From the NCBI RefSeq assembly GCF_001720395.1, contig NZ_MDTU01000001.1, positions 2,798,444 through 2,862,443 on the forward strand: a stretch of 64,000 bases of DNA, written 5' to 3'. The notes under the pieces were generated by a model. That model worked only from the letters and a program-made list of their open reading frames with translations, had not been told where the DNA came from and searched no databases. Position numbers and translations under genes: made by a program. Source of the stretch: Piscirickettsia litoralis (GTDB lineage Bacteria; Pseudomonadota; Gammaproteobacteria; Piscirickettsiales; Piscirickettsiaceae). Positions 9,651-19,613 of this stretch are shown piece by piece; position 1 is the first letter of the stretch; each line of letters begins with the position of its first letter.

Positions 9651-9893
9651 ATAAACATGGCTCTGCGTGATTTTTGCACCAAGAATTTCTCCGGTAGGAG
9701 TCTTTCAAAACCTGGCAAACGGCGTGCTGTTATTGTTTTCTTCGCTCCACCGGCCAAGCTCTCAATTTCATCCTCGCCGAGTAAGTGTATTCGGCACTTT
9801 GGTTGGGTGTATGAACACCACTGCCGCCTTTACAGCGGCCACCAGAGTCAGTAGTATATTTGTTCATTTTAAATTAGTCATAAGGATATAAGC
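9651..9893 (+). other. Atypical segment with no assignable gene
   Basis: This gap is visibly richer in G+C than its neighbours, especially 9690-9850. Two plus-strand frames are open together (9657-9854 and 9667-9891), but neither has a good ribosome site or a recognisable protein. A small hairpin, GCCGC with a 7-base loop then GCGGC, lies near 9825-9841. It could be a remnant of transferred DNA or an RNA. I cannot name it. Confidence 0.35.
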
Positions 9894-10591
9894 ATGGCTT
9901 TATCTAAAGCTCTACTACAGATTTTAAGCATTGTTGTACCTTTTATTGGAACCACAATAATTGTAATAACACCGAAATTGTTCGAAGCATGGGAAAGTAG
10001 AAGAAAATCAATAGGCAATATATTGAACGACTTGCTTTTGCCTGAAAACAAACTAAATAAACTAAATACCATTACAGTTTCAATAAATAAAAACTTGGAT
10101 ATACTTTGTCCAGATAATTTATTTCCTAGCTTTATAATTGAGTCTCATGAACCAGATAAGCACCTTAGAAACCTTAAGGTCTGTAGAAATCATGTAACAA
10201 ACTCTTCAAAAAAACTTGATAATTCACTATTCATCGAGCGTTCGACAGAAAAAAGGAAAAAAAGTAATATTTTGGAATAAAGTTAAATCTATTGCATGGG
10301 ACATTTTTTAGTGGTGGTAGCGTTCTGTTATTTTTTGGGATTTACATATTAATGATAATATTTTCCAAACACTCCCAATTTTCTTGGAGTACAAATTTAC
10401 AGCTCCTGTGTATTGGGGGTATGGCAGTTGGATTTATATACCTACTGAACACAAACCATTATAAAGCAAAAATACATTTACTTAATGCCTTTTATAAATA
10501 TTATGACAATTTAAATGCCAGCACCTACTTATCAAGTGTTAAAGAGTCCTATGCTGACCAAAATGGTGATAGAGCCAAACAATATGATTAA
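9894..10591 (+). CDS. Unknown membrane protein, broken by two likely frameshifts
   Basis: I do not recognise this protein. The first frame (9894-10280) has AAGGA upstream, a hydrophobic N-terminal segment of about 20 residues (ILSIVVPFIGTTIIVIT) and a basic, soluble middle. A second frame (to 10591) has two membrane segments (VLLFFGIYILMIIF and LQLLCIGGMAVGFIYLL). Between them, the third frame reads IFWNKVKSIAWDIF and would join both parts if the A7 run ending at 10263 and the T6 run at 10303-10308 each changed by one base. The whole would be about 230 residues. It lies in a low-G+C accessory patch next to the atypical segment, so transfer is plausible. An alternative is two separate small membrane proteins. 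Confidence 0.45.
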
Positions 10592-10870
10592 TAGTCTGGG
10601 CAGGAAAACAATGATTCTTGGGTATGTGAAAGCATGTCAAATCTTAAAAATGAAAAATTTGCACTATATCAGCTAATTAGTGTGACGATGCACTTCTATC
10701 TTCATTGTTCATATGAAAATGTCAACGTGACCTATTTAAACTTACTAATTCATTGCCACAATAAGTATATTTGCAGAGTATTTCTCATTTTTTGATTTCT
10801 TGTTTTTCATGAAGCTACTATATTAATGGCTTGCCTAAAATGTGTTACTCTCAAATTTGGGGTAATACAT

Positions 10871-11538
10871 ATGCGACGGTTTATTGGTACATTATTGCTT
10901 GTGGGACTGGTTGCTCTTGTGGCAACTTATTGGGTTGCACGTTTTGAAATACCTGTTCTTGTGCAAGGTGAATTAAAAAAGGCACAGAAAGCTGAATTAA
11001 GTGCAAATCTTTCAAGTTTGAGTTATAGCGATATTGACGCAGGGTTTACCTTTTTAATTAATGGCAGTTTTCAGTTACATAATGTTGAAATTCAACTAAG
11101 CGATTTGCCTGGAGTAACTTTATTTGCGCCAACTATTTCTGTTACCGGCTTTGAGCAAGGAACGGTGAAAGGACTACAAATCGATCAGCTTTACATCAAA
11201 AAAGATAAAGCTGAAATAAGTAATGATAGCAATGTACTGGCTGATTTATCGGATTGGTTTTTTACTATACATTATTATCAAAATTTACAAGACCGGCAGA
11301 AAAAATTAGATCTTAATATTTATAAAAAAATACTTTGCTTGCTGAAATTGGGATGTCTTTATCGACTGAGCAATCCCTCATTGCTGCTTTGCATGATTGG
11401 TACCAAACTGGTGGAAAATTAAATAAGTTAAGGGCGAATTATGAAAACTTCGGTTTGGAAAAGGAACTGGTGAAGCTGCCAAAGTCGCTGAGCCGTGTGC
11501 AGCTTGCTGTAGATCAATTGGCATCTGGGCGTAGTTGA
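10871..11538 (+). CDS. Unknown membrane-anchored periplasmic protein (frameshifted)
   Basis: ATG 10871 is preferred over the in-frame ATG at 10826 because GGGGT precedes it and it starts directly with a membrane anchor (RRFIGTLLLVGLVALVATYWVA). About 200 residues follow, with alternating polar/hydrophobic strands (FLINGSFQLHNVEIQLS) reminiscent of AsmA- or DUF945-like periplasmic proteins; that likeness is weak. The frame breaks at an A7 run (11324-11330). With one more A it continues as NTLLAEIGMSLSTEQSL and ends at 11538, giving about 222 residues. The second part is a plausible helical C terminus. No function is proposed. Confidence 0.5.
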
Positions 11539-11602
11539 TAAAGGTTTTTGCTGCATAGACTACAGTTTTTGAGGAGTTATTTTTGTTGAAAGCGCTAGAG
11601 CC

Positions 11603-11611
11603 TGTTAAAAT
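11603..11611 (+). promoter_or_regulatory. Extended -10 promoter candidate for rlmD
   Basis: TGTTAAAAT fits the extended -10 form TGnTAnnnT and lies 42 bases before the rlmD start. No good -35 box is seen. The same TGTTA-type motif recurs before several other genes in the window. Confidence 0.4.
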
Positions 11612-11652
11612 GGTGCTTTTGATTTAATCGTAAGCAGTAAAGAAGGGTCATA

Positions 11653-13002
11653 ATGGCAAGACGGCGACATAAACCTGTTCCTAAAGAGCCTGTGCAAGCA
11701 GTCATTGATAAGATGGATCATGAGGGGCGTGGCATTACCTATCATGACGGGAGGACTGTGTTCGTAGATGGCGCTTTGCCTAAGGAAGAGGTGGTTTTTC
11801 AATATGTTTCGCGCCGTGCTAAGGTGGCTGAAGCACGTACCTTAGAAGTTATTCAAGGCTCAGCGGAGCGTGTGGATGCAAAGTGTCCTCATTTTTACCT
11901 ATGCGGTGGTTGCTCGTTGCAGCATATGGCGCCTGAGGCACAGATTAATTTTAAACAAAATGTTTTATTAGAGCAGCTTGAGCATTTTGGTAATGTTCAG
12001 CCTGAAGACGTCTTGCCGCCTTTGGTCAATAAAGAGCCGTGGGCTTATCGTCGTCGAGCGCGGTTGGGTGCGCGTTATGTGCACAAAAAAGAGAAGGTTT
12101 TGGTTGGTTTTCGTGAAAAACACAGTAGCTTCTTAGCCGATTTATCAAGCTGTAAGGTATTAACTGCTAATGTGGGTGAAAATTTAGAAGAGTTTAAAAC
12201 TTTGTTTTCAAGCTTGGCGGCGAAAGAAACTATTCCACAGATTGAAGTTGCAGTGGGTGATGAGCAAACCGCGTTGATTATTCGTCATCTGGAGCCGTTG
12301 AGTGATGATGATCTAAAAATATTAATAGGATTTTGTCAGCGTTTGGACTTCGAACTTTACTTGCAGCCTAAAGGGCCGCAGACGATTCATCGGGTTTATC
12401 CAGACCCTGTGCCAGGTATTATACCCGGGCAAGAGCGTTTATCGTATCGTTTACCTGACTTTAATTTAGAGTTTAAGTTTCATGTCAGTGACTTTACTCA
12501 GGTCAACGGTGGAATTAACCGTCAAATGGTGCCTTTTGCAATTGATTTACTGGCTCCGAGTAAAGACGATAAAGTATTGGATTTATTCTGCGGTTTAGGG
12601 AACTTTACCCTGCCGATTGCAACTCGTGCTAAAGAGGTCGTCGGTGTTGAAGGCAGTGAGCGCATGGTTGAACGTGGTTATGAAAATGCCAAGCTAAATA
12701 ATTTAGAGAATGCTCGTTTTTATGCCGCTGATTTATCACAGCAAGGGCAGCAAGCGCCTTGGTATGATGAGCAATATGACTTGATTCTGCTCGATCCTGC
12801 ACGTAGTGGTGCTGATGTGTTGGTCAGTAATATCGAACGCTTTGGTGCTAGGCGTATTGTTTATGTGTCTTGTAATCCGGCGACGTTATCTCGTGATGCT
12901 GGAATTTTGGTTGAAAAAGGTTATCGCTTGAAGAAAGCTGGGGTGATGGATATGTTCCCTCATACCGCTCATGTTGAATCGATCGCTTTGTTTGAAAAAT
13001 GA
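11653..13002 (+). CDS. rlmD: 23S rRNA (uracil-1939-C5) methyltransferase RlmD
   Basis: SAM-dependent methyltransferase making m5U1939 in 23S rRNA. The 449 residues comprise an N-terminal TRAM domain (1-70), an iron-sulfur centre with cysteines in CPHFYLCGGC (78-87) and a fourth in SSCKVL (~167), then the Rossmann methyltransferase with LDLFCGLGNFTLPIA (~308). The catalytic Cys is in YVSCNPATLSRD (~406). The ATG follows AGAAGGG. The order rlmD-relA-mazG is the usual gammaproteobacterial arrangement, which supports this paralogue over TrmA or RlmC. Confidence 0.94.
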   Translation: MARRRHKPVPKEPVQAVIDKMDHEGRGITYHDGRTVFVDGALPKEEVVFQYVSRRAKVAEARTLEVIQGSAERVDAKCPHFYLCGGCSLQHMAPEAQINFKQNVLLEQLEHFGNVQPEDVLPPLVNKEPWAYRRRARLGARYVHKKEKVLVGFREKHSSFLADLSSCKVLTANVGENLEEFKTLFSSLAAKETIPQIEVAVGDEQTALIIRHLEPLSDDDLKILIGFCQRLDFELYLQPKGPQTIHRVYPDPVPGIIPGQERLSYRLPDFNLEFKFHVSDFTQVNGGINRQMVPFAIDLLAPSKDDKVLDLFCGLGNFTLPIATRAKEVVGVEGSERMVERGYENAKLNNLENARFYAADLSQQGQQAPWYDEQYDLILLDPARSGADVLVSNIERFGARRIVYVSCNPATLSRDAGILVEKGYRLKKAGVMDMFPHTAHVESIALFEK

Positions 13003-13022
13003 TTCGACGCTTAAAGAGAGTA

Positions 13023-13031
13023 TGTTAGGCT
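13023..13031 (+). promoter_or_regulatory. Extended -10 promoter candidate for relA
   Basis: TGTTAGGCT matches TGnTAnnnT and lies 41 bases before the relA ATG. There is no clear -35 box. Confidence 0.35.
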
Positions 13032-13072
13032 AGAAATCTGCAGGTCGGTGACAACAGTGGAGCATAATATTC

Positions 13073-15277
13073 ATGGTACAGGTGCGAGAGGAAGTGCGTC
13101 CATCTCTCGATGAGGATGCCACTCAGTTTGCAAGTTGGTTAAAAAGTGTTCATGAAACTTTAGGTTATCAAGATGAGCAAATCACGCTTATTGTGAAAGC
13201 CTGTGAACTGGCCCAAAAGCAAGGGCGTGAGACAATTGCTTTATCGGGCCATAGCGCCTATTACCAAGGCCTTATGATGGCCGATATTTTAGTCGAACTG
13301 CATGTTGATCATGAAACCTTTGCTGCAGCAATTTTATATCCATCGTATTGTTATGGTGCATTGAGTCATGATGATATTAGAGATAATTTATCGTCAGACC
13401 TAGCGAAGATTGTGACGGGTGTCAAACGTATGGAGGCAATGCAAACAATTCGTCGTGGCAAGGATATGACCTCGATGGATCGGCTTCGTAAAATGCTGCT
13501 CTCTATGGTTGAAGATGTTCGGATTGTCTTAGTCAAGCTTGCTGAGCAGGCGTTTGCTTTAAGGGCGGTGAAAGAAGAAGCTGAACCGGTACGTAAGCAA
13601 ATTGCACTTGATGTTCAAGAAATTTACGCCCCGCTTGCAAATCGATTGGGGGTGGGCCAGCTTAAATGGGAAATGGAAGACCTTGCTTTTCGTTATCTAG
13701 AAAAAGAAACTTATAAGCGTATCGCTAAATTGCTCGATGAAAGACGCTTGGATCGTGAGCGTTATATTCGTAATGTTATTGATGATTTGGAAAGTGCATT
13801 GGCAAGTGCTCACATTGAAGGTGAAGTCAGCGGCCGGGTTAAACATATTTATAGTATCTGGCGTAAGATGCATAAAAAAGGGTTGGCCTATGATGAAATT
13901 TATGATGTGCGTGCTTTGCGCATTATGGTCAATGAAGTTAAAGACTGTTATGCGGCTTTAGGCGTTGTGCATTCCTTGTGGAAACATATTCCGCGCGAGT
14001 TTGATGATTATATCGCAACACCGAAAGAAAATGGTTATCGCTCGATTCATACGGCTGTCGTGGGTCCTGAAGGAAAAACGGTTGAGGTGCAAATTCGTAC
14101 CTTTAGTATGCACGAAGAAGCTGAATTGGGTGTGGCTGCACACTGGCGTTATAAAGAAGGTGTGAAGCATGATGCCAGCTATGAATCTAAGATTAATTGG
14201 TTAAGGCAGTTACTCGACTGGCAAGAAGAAGTGGCTGATGCAAAAGATGCGATTGATGACTTAAAGGCGCAAGTGGTTGACGATCGAGTGTATGTCTTCA
14301 CTCCGCAGGGTGATGTGATGGATTTGCCTCGTGGAGCAACGCCTTTGGATTTCGCTTATCATGTGCATACCGAAGTGGGTCATCGCTGTAAAGGTGCGAA
14401 AGTGGGAGGCGTCATTGTTCCGCTGACTTATGAGTTAAAAACCGGGGATCGTGTTGAAATATTAACCTCGAAACACGGTGAACCCAGTCGTGATTGGTTA
14501 AGTTCACATTTGGGTTATTTAAAAACAACGCGTGCACGTAACAAGGCCGCATCTTGGTTTAAGCAATTACGCCGTGAAGATAATATTATTGAAGGTCGGG
14601 CAATTTTAGAGCGTGAAGCGGAGCGTTTAGGGGTTGAGAGTATCGACTATGCGCGTTTAACTGAGCGTTATAAAATGCAATCGGAAGATGATATTTTCAT
14701 TTCTGTTGCTTGTGGTGAATTGCGACCTTTGCAGCTGCTTAATTATTTGCAGCCGGCAGTAGATAAAGAACAAGAAAAAGAACCGATTATTATCACTCCA
14801 TCATCACCTGTCGCACAAAAAGATGCACAATTAGGTGAGGTCGTTGTTGCTGGGGTTGATAACTTAATGACGCATATGGCGCGTTGCTGTAAGCCTGTGC
14901 CTGGAGATAGTGTCGTGGGTTATATTACTATGGGACGTGGTATTTCTGTGCATCGGCAAAACTGCCCAAATGTCGCTTGGCAGCGTGTGGAAAAATCACG
15001 TTTGGTTGAAGTGCAATGGGGGACTGTTGAGTATCAGTCTTATCCTGTTGATATTTGTATTTGGAGTACGGAGCTAGACCATACGACCAAGGCGTTAATG
15101 ATGCTGCTCTCTGGTGAAAAAATGGCGGTGCAGTCTTTGAATGTACAACGTGAAAAAAAAGGGCAGCCAGCGATGATCTTGCTCACGCTTGAAGTCGAAG
15201 GGTTGGATATATTGGGTCGGCTGCTTGATAAAATCCAGCAATTATCTTCAGTGACAGAAGTAACACGTAAGCGATAA
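13073..15277 (+). CDS. relA: GTP pyrophosphokinase RelA, (p)ppGpp synthetase I
   Basis: Ribosome-associated alarmone synthetase of the stringent response. The 734-residue protein has an N-terminal pseudo-hydrolase domain whose HD pair is replaced (YPSYCYG around 100), so it is expected to be synthesis-only. The synthetase domain (about 230-370) contains RVKHIYSIWRKM, YDVRALRI, the acidic EFDDYI motif typical of monofunctional RelA (~308), and NGYRSIHT. It is followed by TGS (about 400-465), a Cys-containing zinc-finger region (MARCCKPVPGD, ~602) and a C-terminal ACT/RRM domain. It lies 4 bases upstream of mazG. Confidence 0.95.
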   Translation: MVQVREEVRPSLDEDATQFASWLKSVHETLGYQDEQITLIVKACELAQKQGRETIALSGHSAYYQGLMMADILVELHVDHETFAAAILYPSYCYGALSHDDIRDNLSSDLAKIVTGVKRMEAMQTIRRGKDMTSMDRLRKMLLSMVEDVRIVLVKLAEQAFALRAVKEEAEPVRKQIALDVQEIYAPLANRLGVGQLKWEMEDLAFRYLEKETYKRIAKLLDERRLDRERYIRNVIDDLESALASAHIEGEVSGRVKHIYSIWRKMHKKGLAYDEIYDVRALRIMVNEVKDCYAALGVVHSLWKHIPREFDDYIATPKENGYRSIHTAVVGPEGKTVEVQIRTFSMHEEAELGVAAHWRYKEGVKHDASYESKINWLRQLLDWQEEVADAKDAIDDLKAQVVDDRVYVFTPQGDVMDLPRGATPLDFAYHVHTEVGHRCKGAKVGGVIVPLTYELKTGDRVEILTSKHGEPSRDWLSSHLGYLKTTRARNKAASWFKQLRREDNIIEGRAILEREAERLGVESIDYARLTERYKMQSEDDIFISVACGELRPLQLLNYLQPAVDKEQEKEPIIITPSSPVAQKDAQLGEVVVAGVDNLMTHMARCCKPVPGDSVVGYITMGRGISVHRQNCPNVAWQRVEKSRLVEVQWGTVEYQSYPVDICIWSTELDHTTKALMMLLSGEKMAVQSLNVQREKKGQPAMILLTLEVEGLDILGRLLDKIQQLSSVTEVTRKR

Positions 15278-15281
15278 TGAC

Positions 15282-16067
15282 ATGGTGAGTGATAAAAAAA
15301 TAAAAAAAGAAGTTATCGAAGTCGTTATAGAGAAATTGCTTGATAAGAAAAGTGGTGATGCATGGTTATGTCATCAATCTGTTGAAAGTTTAACGGCTTA
15401 TATTATTGAAGAGGCTTATGAATTGGTTGCAGCGATTAGCGCAAAAGAGCCTTTATCGATTAAAGATGAATTGGCAGATGTGCTATATCAGGTGTTATTG
15501 CAAGCATATCACCAAAACGTTAGCCTCGATGAGATTTATGTACACTTGGAAAAGAAATTAAAACAGCGCCATAAAAGTGTATTTAATTGTGCAGATAGAA
15601 CGCTAAAAGCAGAAGAGTCTTGGTTAGAAATTAAAAACCAAGAAAAGCAGCAAGTGCCTGAACAGCTATTAGATCATGTTGATGATTCATTGCCGGGGTT
15701 GCAAAAAGCATTGAAGATGCAGCGTGTTGCGGCAAAAATCGGTTTTGATTGGCCTGAAGTGACAGGGGCTATTGAAAAATTAGATGAAGAAGTAAGTGAG
15801 CTTGTTGATGCTGTTAAGGCAAAAGATCAGGCGTTAATTAGTGATGAGATGGCAGATGTTTTGTTCTCGAGTGTCAATATTGCCAGACTATTGAAGGTTG
15901 ATCCTGAGGTTGCATTGCAGCAGGCGAGTCAAAAGTTCAGGCAACGTTTTAATTATATCGAAAATGAGCTTAAAAAATCGAAGGCTAGCCTTGAAGAAGC
16001 TAGCCTTGAGCAAATGGAATTACTGTGGCAAGAAGCAAAATTGAAACTAGAGACGAACGGAAAGTGA
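15282..16067 (+). CDS. mazG: Nucleoside triphosphate pyrophosphohydrolase MazG
   Basis: Hydrolyses NTPs to NMP and pyrophosphate; in E. coli it lowers (p)ppGpp, which fits its position directly after relA. The 261 residues contain two MazG repeats, with metal-binding EEAYELV near 45 and DELADVLYQ near 63, then EEVSELV near 169 and DEMADVLFS near 188. The ribosome site is weak, so coupling to relA is likely. Its last 21 bases overlap the convergent 3' end of the LOG-family gene. Confidence 0.9.
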   Translation: MVSDKKIKKEVIEVVIEKLLDKKSGDAWLCHQSVESLTAYIIEEAYELVAAISAKEPLSIKDELADVLYQVLLQAYHQNVSLDEIYVHLEKKLKQRHKSVFNCADRTLKAEESWLEIKNQEKQQVPEQLLDHVDDSLPGLQKALKMQRVAAKIGFDWPEVTGAIEKLDEEVSELVDAVKAKDQALISDEMADVLFSSVNIARLLKVDPEVALQQASQKFRQRFNYIENELKKSKASLEEASLEQMELLWQEAKLKLETNGK

Positions 16068-16766
16068 GTGCTGGTCTAAAGCAAGGTCATTTTCAGCATG
16101 GTGTGCTTTAATAATTTTTATCACCTCATCAGGCGTGTCTGCCATTTCGAATAAATTCATATCTTCGGGTGAAATCATCTTTTGTTTAACGAGAACATCG
16201 TCGAACCAGTTGACGAGCCCTTGCCAGAACTCCGAACAGACAAGCACGATGGGAATGGCCCGTACTTTGGCGGTTTGAATCAAGACTAAAATTTCACTCA
16301 GCTCATCGAGAGTGCCATAGCCTCCTGGCATGCAGATGTAGGCAGAAGCATACTTAATAAACATGGTTTTGCGTGAGAAAAAGTGACGGAATTTAAGGCT
16401 GATGTCTTGATAAGGGTTGTTACATTCTTCAAAAGGGAGTTGTATATTCAAGCCGATACTTAATGATTTTCCTTCAGAAGCGCCGAGATTGCCTGCTTCC
16501 ATCATCCCCGGGCCGCCACCGGTGACTATGGAAAAGCCTTCTTCTGAGAGGCGTTTTGAGATTTGTCGGGCGAGCTTAAATTGAGGGTCTGAAGAGGGGG
16601 TGCGAGCTGAGCCAAAAATACTGACTGAAGGGCTAATATGGGCAAGGCGCTCATAACCTTCGACAAACTCTGCGATGATTTGAAAAATTTGCCAGGTCTC
16701 ATTGTCTCCTGTAAAGCAGGAGTCTGGTGAGGCGTCTGGGTGAGGTCGGTTACGTTTTTTGTTCAT
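16047..16766 (-). CDS. LOG family protein (nucleoside 5'-monophosphate phosphoribohydrolase-like)
   Basis: 239-residue Rossmann-fold protein with the two family signatures GGGPGMMEA (83-91) and PGGYGTLDE (~147). Relatives release the base from AMP or cytokinin nucleotides; the bacterial substrate here is not known. It is shorter than the PpnN type and carries a ~45-residue N-terminal segment before SIFGSART. AAGGA lies upstream of the ATG on the minus strand. It is convergent with mazG and divergent from adk. Confidence 0.85.
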   Translation of the reverse strand: MNKKRNRPHPDASPDSCFTGDNETWQIFQIIAEFVEGYERLAHISPSVSIFGSARTPSSDPQFKLARQISKRLSEEGFSIVTGGGPGMMEAGNLGASEGKSLSIGLNIQLPFEECNNPYQDISLKFRHFFSRKTMFIKYASAYICMPGGYGTLDELSEILVLIQTAKVRAIPIVLVCSEFWQGLVNWFDDVLVKQKMISPEDMNLFEMADTPDEVIKIIKAHHAENDLALDQHSLSVRL

Positions 16767-16934
16767 TTTGGATCCTTTTTATTATCTTGAAATTGCATCT
16801 TAAACATTAACTTTTTGTAGGGTCACTACCTCCTTTTTAAGCCTAGCTGATTTTTGTCTTGTTTTCCAAGTAGATAGCTAACTGAAGTGAGAAGATAGGC
16901 TGAGTTTTATTTCGCCCAAGCTTAAATCGTTTTA

Positions 16935-16943
16935 TGTTAAAAT
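16935..16943 (+). promoter_or_regulatory. Extended -10 promoter candidate for adk
   Basis: TGTTAAAAT, identical to the element before rlmD, lies 41 bases before the adk ATG. No -35 box is seen at the expected spacing. Confidence 0.4.
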
Positions 16944-16968
16944 AGGCTCTTATGTTTTTAGTGACTGA

Positions 16969-17646
<678 letters not shown>

Positions 17647-17668
17647 CAATAATGGATAGAGGAGCCGT

Positions 17669-18043
17669 ATGCTGATGGAAAGTCTGGTTTGTTTAACCAA
17701 TGAGAATTTTGATCAAACTGTTGGGGAAAATGATCTGACGGTGGTCGAGTTTCATGCGGACTGGTGCGAGCCTTGCCGCACCTTTGATAAGGTGTTCGCT
17801 AAGGTGGCAAAAGAGCATGGAGATGTTGTTTTTGCTAAAATTGATACCGAGCAAGAGGTTGAGCTTGCACAGGAATTTCATGTGCGGTCGATTCCACGCT
17901 TGATGATCTTTCGAAAAAATGTTGTTGTTGCGGATCAAGCAGGTGAGCTACCCTTTGATGTTGTTAATGACTTGGTTAAGCAAGCAAAAGCGCTGGATAT
18001 GAATGATATCCACCAGCATATGGCAAAGCAGTTTTTATCTTAG
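17669..18043 (+). CDS. Thioredoxin-fold protein with WCEPC active site
   Basis: 124-residue single-domain thioredoxin with the redox site DWCEPCR (W32-C33-E34-P35-C36) and the cis-proline segment RSIPRL (~73). The usual Gly of WCGPC is Glu, which may shift the redox potential. A ~20-residue helical tail extends past the normal end. Either ATG 17669 or ATG 17675 could start it; GGAG at 17661-17664 is 4 or 10 bases away. It is probably cytosolic, since no signal peptide is seen. Its partner is unknown, though a thioredoxin reductase gene lies at 24817-25773. Confidence 0.85.
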   Translation: MLMESLVCLTNENFDQTVGENDLTVVEFHADWCEPCRTFDKVFAKVAKEHGDVVFAKIDTEQEVELAQEFHVRSIPRLMIFRKNVVVADQAGELPFDVVNDLVKQAKALDMNDIHQHMAKQFLS

Positions 18044-18067
18044 ATTACTTTAAAATATATCCTTATT

Positions 18068-19406
18068 TTATGGACAGGCGACTTGGCTCTGTCCTTTCTC
18101 GTCGTCATTGTCATCTTGTTTATTGAGCCTGTCCTGATGATCTTTTTCTAGCTTGTGACGTAATAGCCAAACGAAAAATAGACACGGTAGTGAAATAATA
18201 AAGCTCCAGAAAAAAAACTGTGCCCAGCCTAAGCTGTCAACCATTCTTGCAGCAATAGGCCCTAACCAGGTTCGACCAAATAGCGAGAGTGAGGTAAATA
18301 AAGCATATTGGGTTGCAGTGTAGTTCAAATTACATTGCGACATCAGTAAGGCGACAAATGCTGCGGTTCCCATGCCACTAAAAAAGTGTTCTGCGAGTGC
18401 GGTGATGACAAAAATACTATAGTTTTTGCCAACAATCGCCAGCCACATGTAGCCTAGATTAGCGATGGCTTGCACTAAGCCAAAGAGCATCAGCGAGCGA
18501 AATAATGACAGGCGTAGCATTAATAAACCACCGACAATGCCACCGGCGATAGAGCCAATAATGCCAACATTTTTATTGATAACACCAATGGCATCTAAAG
18601 AAAAGCCAACACCTTTGATTAGAAATGTCGTATTCAGTGCAAGTGCTAAGGCATCGCCAATCTTATAGGTTAAAATAAGTAAAATAACCAATAGGGCAAT
18701 ATGAAGCTTTTGCCTGGAAAAGAAGTCAACGAAGGGTTCGTAAATGGCTTTTACGAAAGTAATAGGGGCACGTCCTTCGTTTTTGGGGTTAGGGCCAAAA
18801 AAGCGTGGCAAAGATGCCGATGAGCATGCAAAAACTCATGATGATATAAGTGAGATGCCAGCCAATATGTTGAGCAAGAATAAGGGCAATAGAGCCTGAA
18901 AGAATAAAGCTGATGCGCCAGCCCGTCACCCCTAGAGATGCACCTAAGCCACGTTCATTCTCATGTAAGACTTCTGTCTGGTAAGCGTTGATTACGATAT
19001 CTTGGCAAGTAGAAAACAGCGCAACACAGGCACCAATAACCATGAGTATGGGAATGGCCTGCCCTGAAAGGGTTATGGTATGAGTTGGTTTAAATGTGCT
19101 CATCAGCAAAATGGTTGTGAGTAATGCGAGCTGAAATAACAACAACCAGCCACGGCGTCGACCGAGTATAGGCAGCCGATAACGGTCGATCAAAGGCGCG
19201 ATAAAGGGCTTTAGAGTATAGGGTAAGCCAATGAGGCTTGCGGCGCCGATGGTTTTCAAGTCTAGCCCCGCTGTTGTAAACCATGCTTGTAAGGTACCGG
19301 CGATAAGAGCAAAAGGTAAGCCTGAGGAAAAGCCCAGCAGAAAAACGGTTAAAATGCGGGGCTCAGTTAAGGCGTATAGGTAAGTTCGCCATGGGGCTGT
19401 AGACAC
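18068..19406 (-). CDS. ampG: AmpG-type muropeptide permease, MFS family (frameshifted)
   Basis: Inner-membrane transporter of the major facilitator superfamily resembling AmpG, which imports anhydro-muropeptides for wall recycling. Two overlapping frames encode the N-terminal half (TEPRILTVFLLGFSSGLP, GRRRGW) and the C-terminal half (EPFVDFFSR, YKIGDALALALNT, INKNVGIIGSIAGG). They join if the A6 run at 18797-18802 loses one base, giving ...ATLFGPNPKNE and about 445 residues. The start is GTG at 19406, because CAGGAGC lies six bases upstream on the minus strand; the longer ATG frame from 19460 lacks such a site. Around ten or more membrane segments are visible. An AmpG-like siderophore permease is the alternative. 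Confidence 0.82.
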
Positions 19407-19577
19407 GTAAAGCGCTCCTGCTGGTTTTATTTTTATATTATCTAGCCTAAATAAGGCCATTTATGGGCTGCGTATTGTCTGGGTATTCAGTTAGCCTTAA
19501 TAGCGCCAGGTTAACATTAATCTTCGCTGTTGGCGATAGAGATTTCTGTTGTCAAAACCCCATTTACGTTCGCTTTA

Positions 19578-19586
19578 TGTTAGACT
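19578..19586 (+). promoter_or_regulatory. Extended -10 promoter candidate for the DedA gene
   Basis: TGTTAGACT fits TGnTAnnnT and ends 28 bases before the GTG start. There is no convincing -35 box. Confidence 0.4.
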
Positions 19587-19613
19587 GGACGCTGAATTTT
19601 TGGAGCTGATTGA

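Noticed and set aside
9657-9891. Two overlapping plus-strand frames of 65 and 74 codons
   Set aside because: Neither has a ribosome site, a signal or a recognisable family, and both are open only because local G+C is high. Reported as an atypical segment only.
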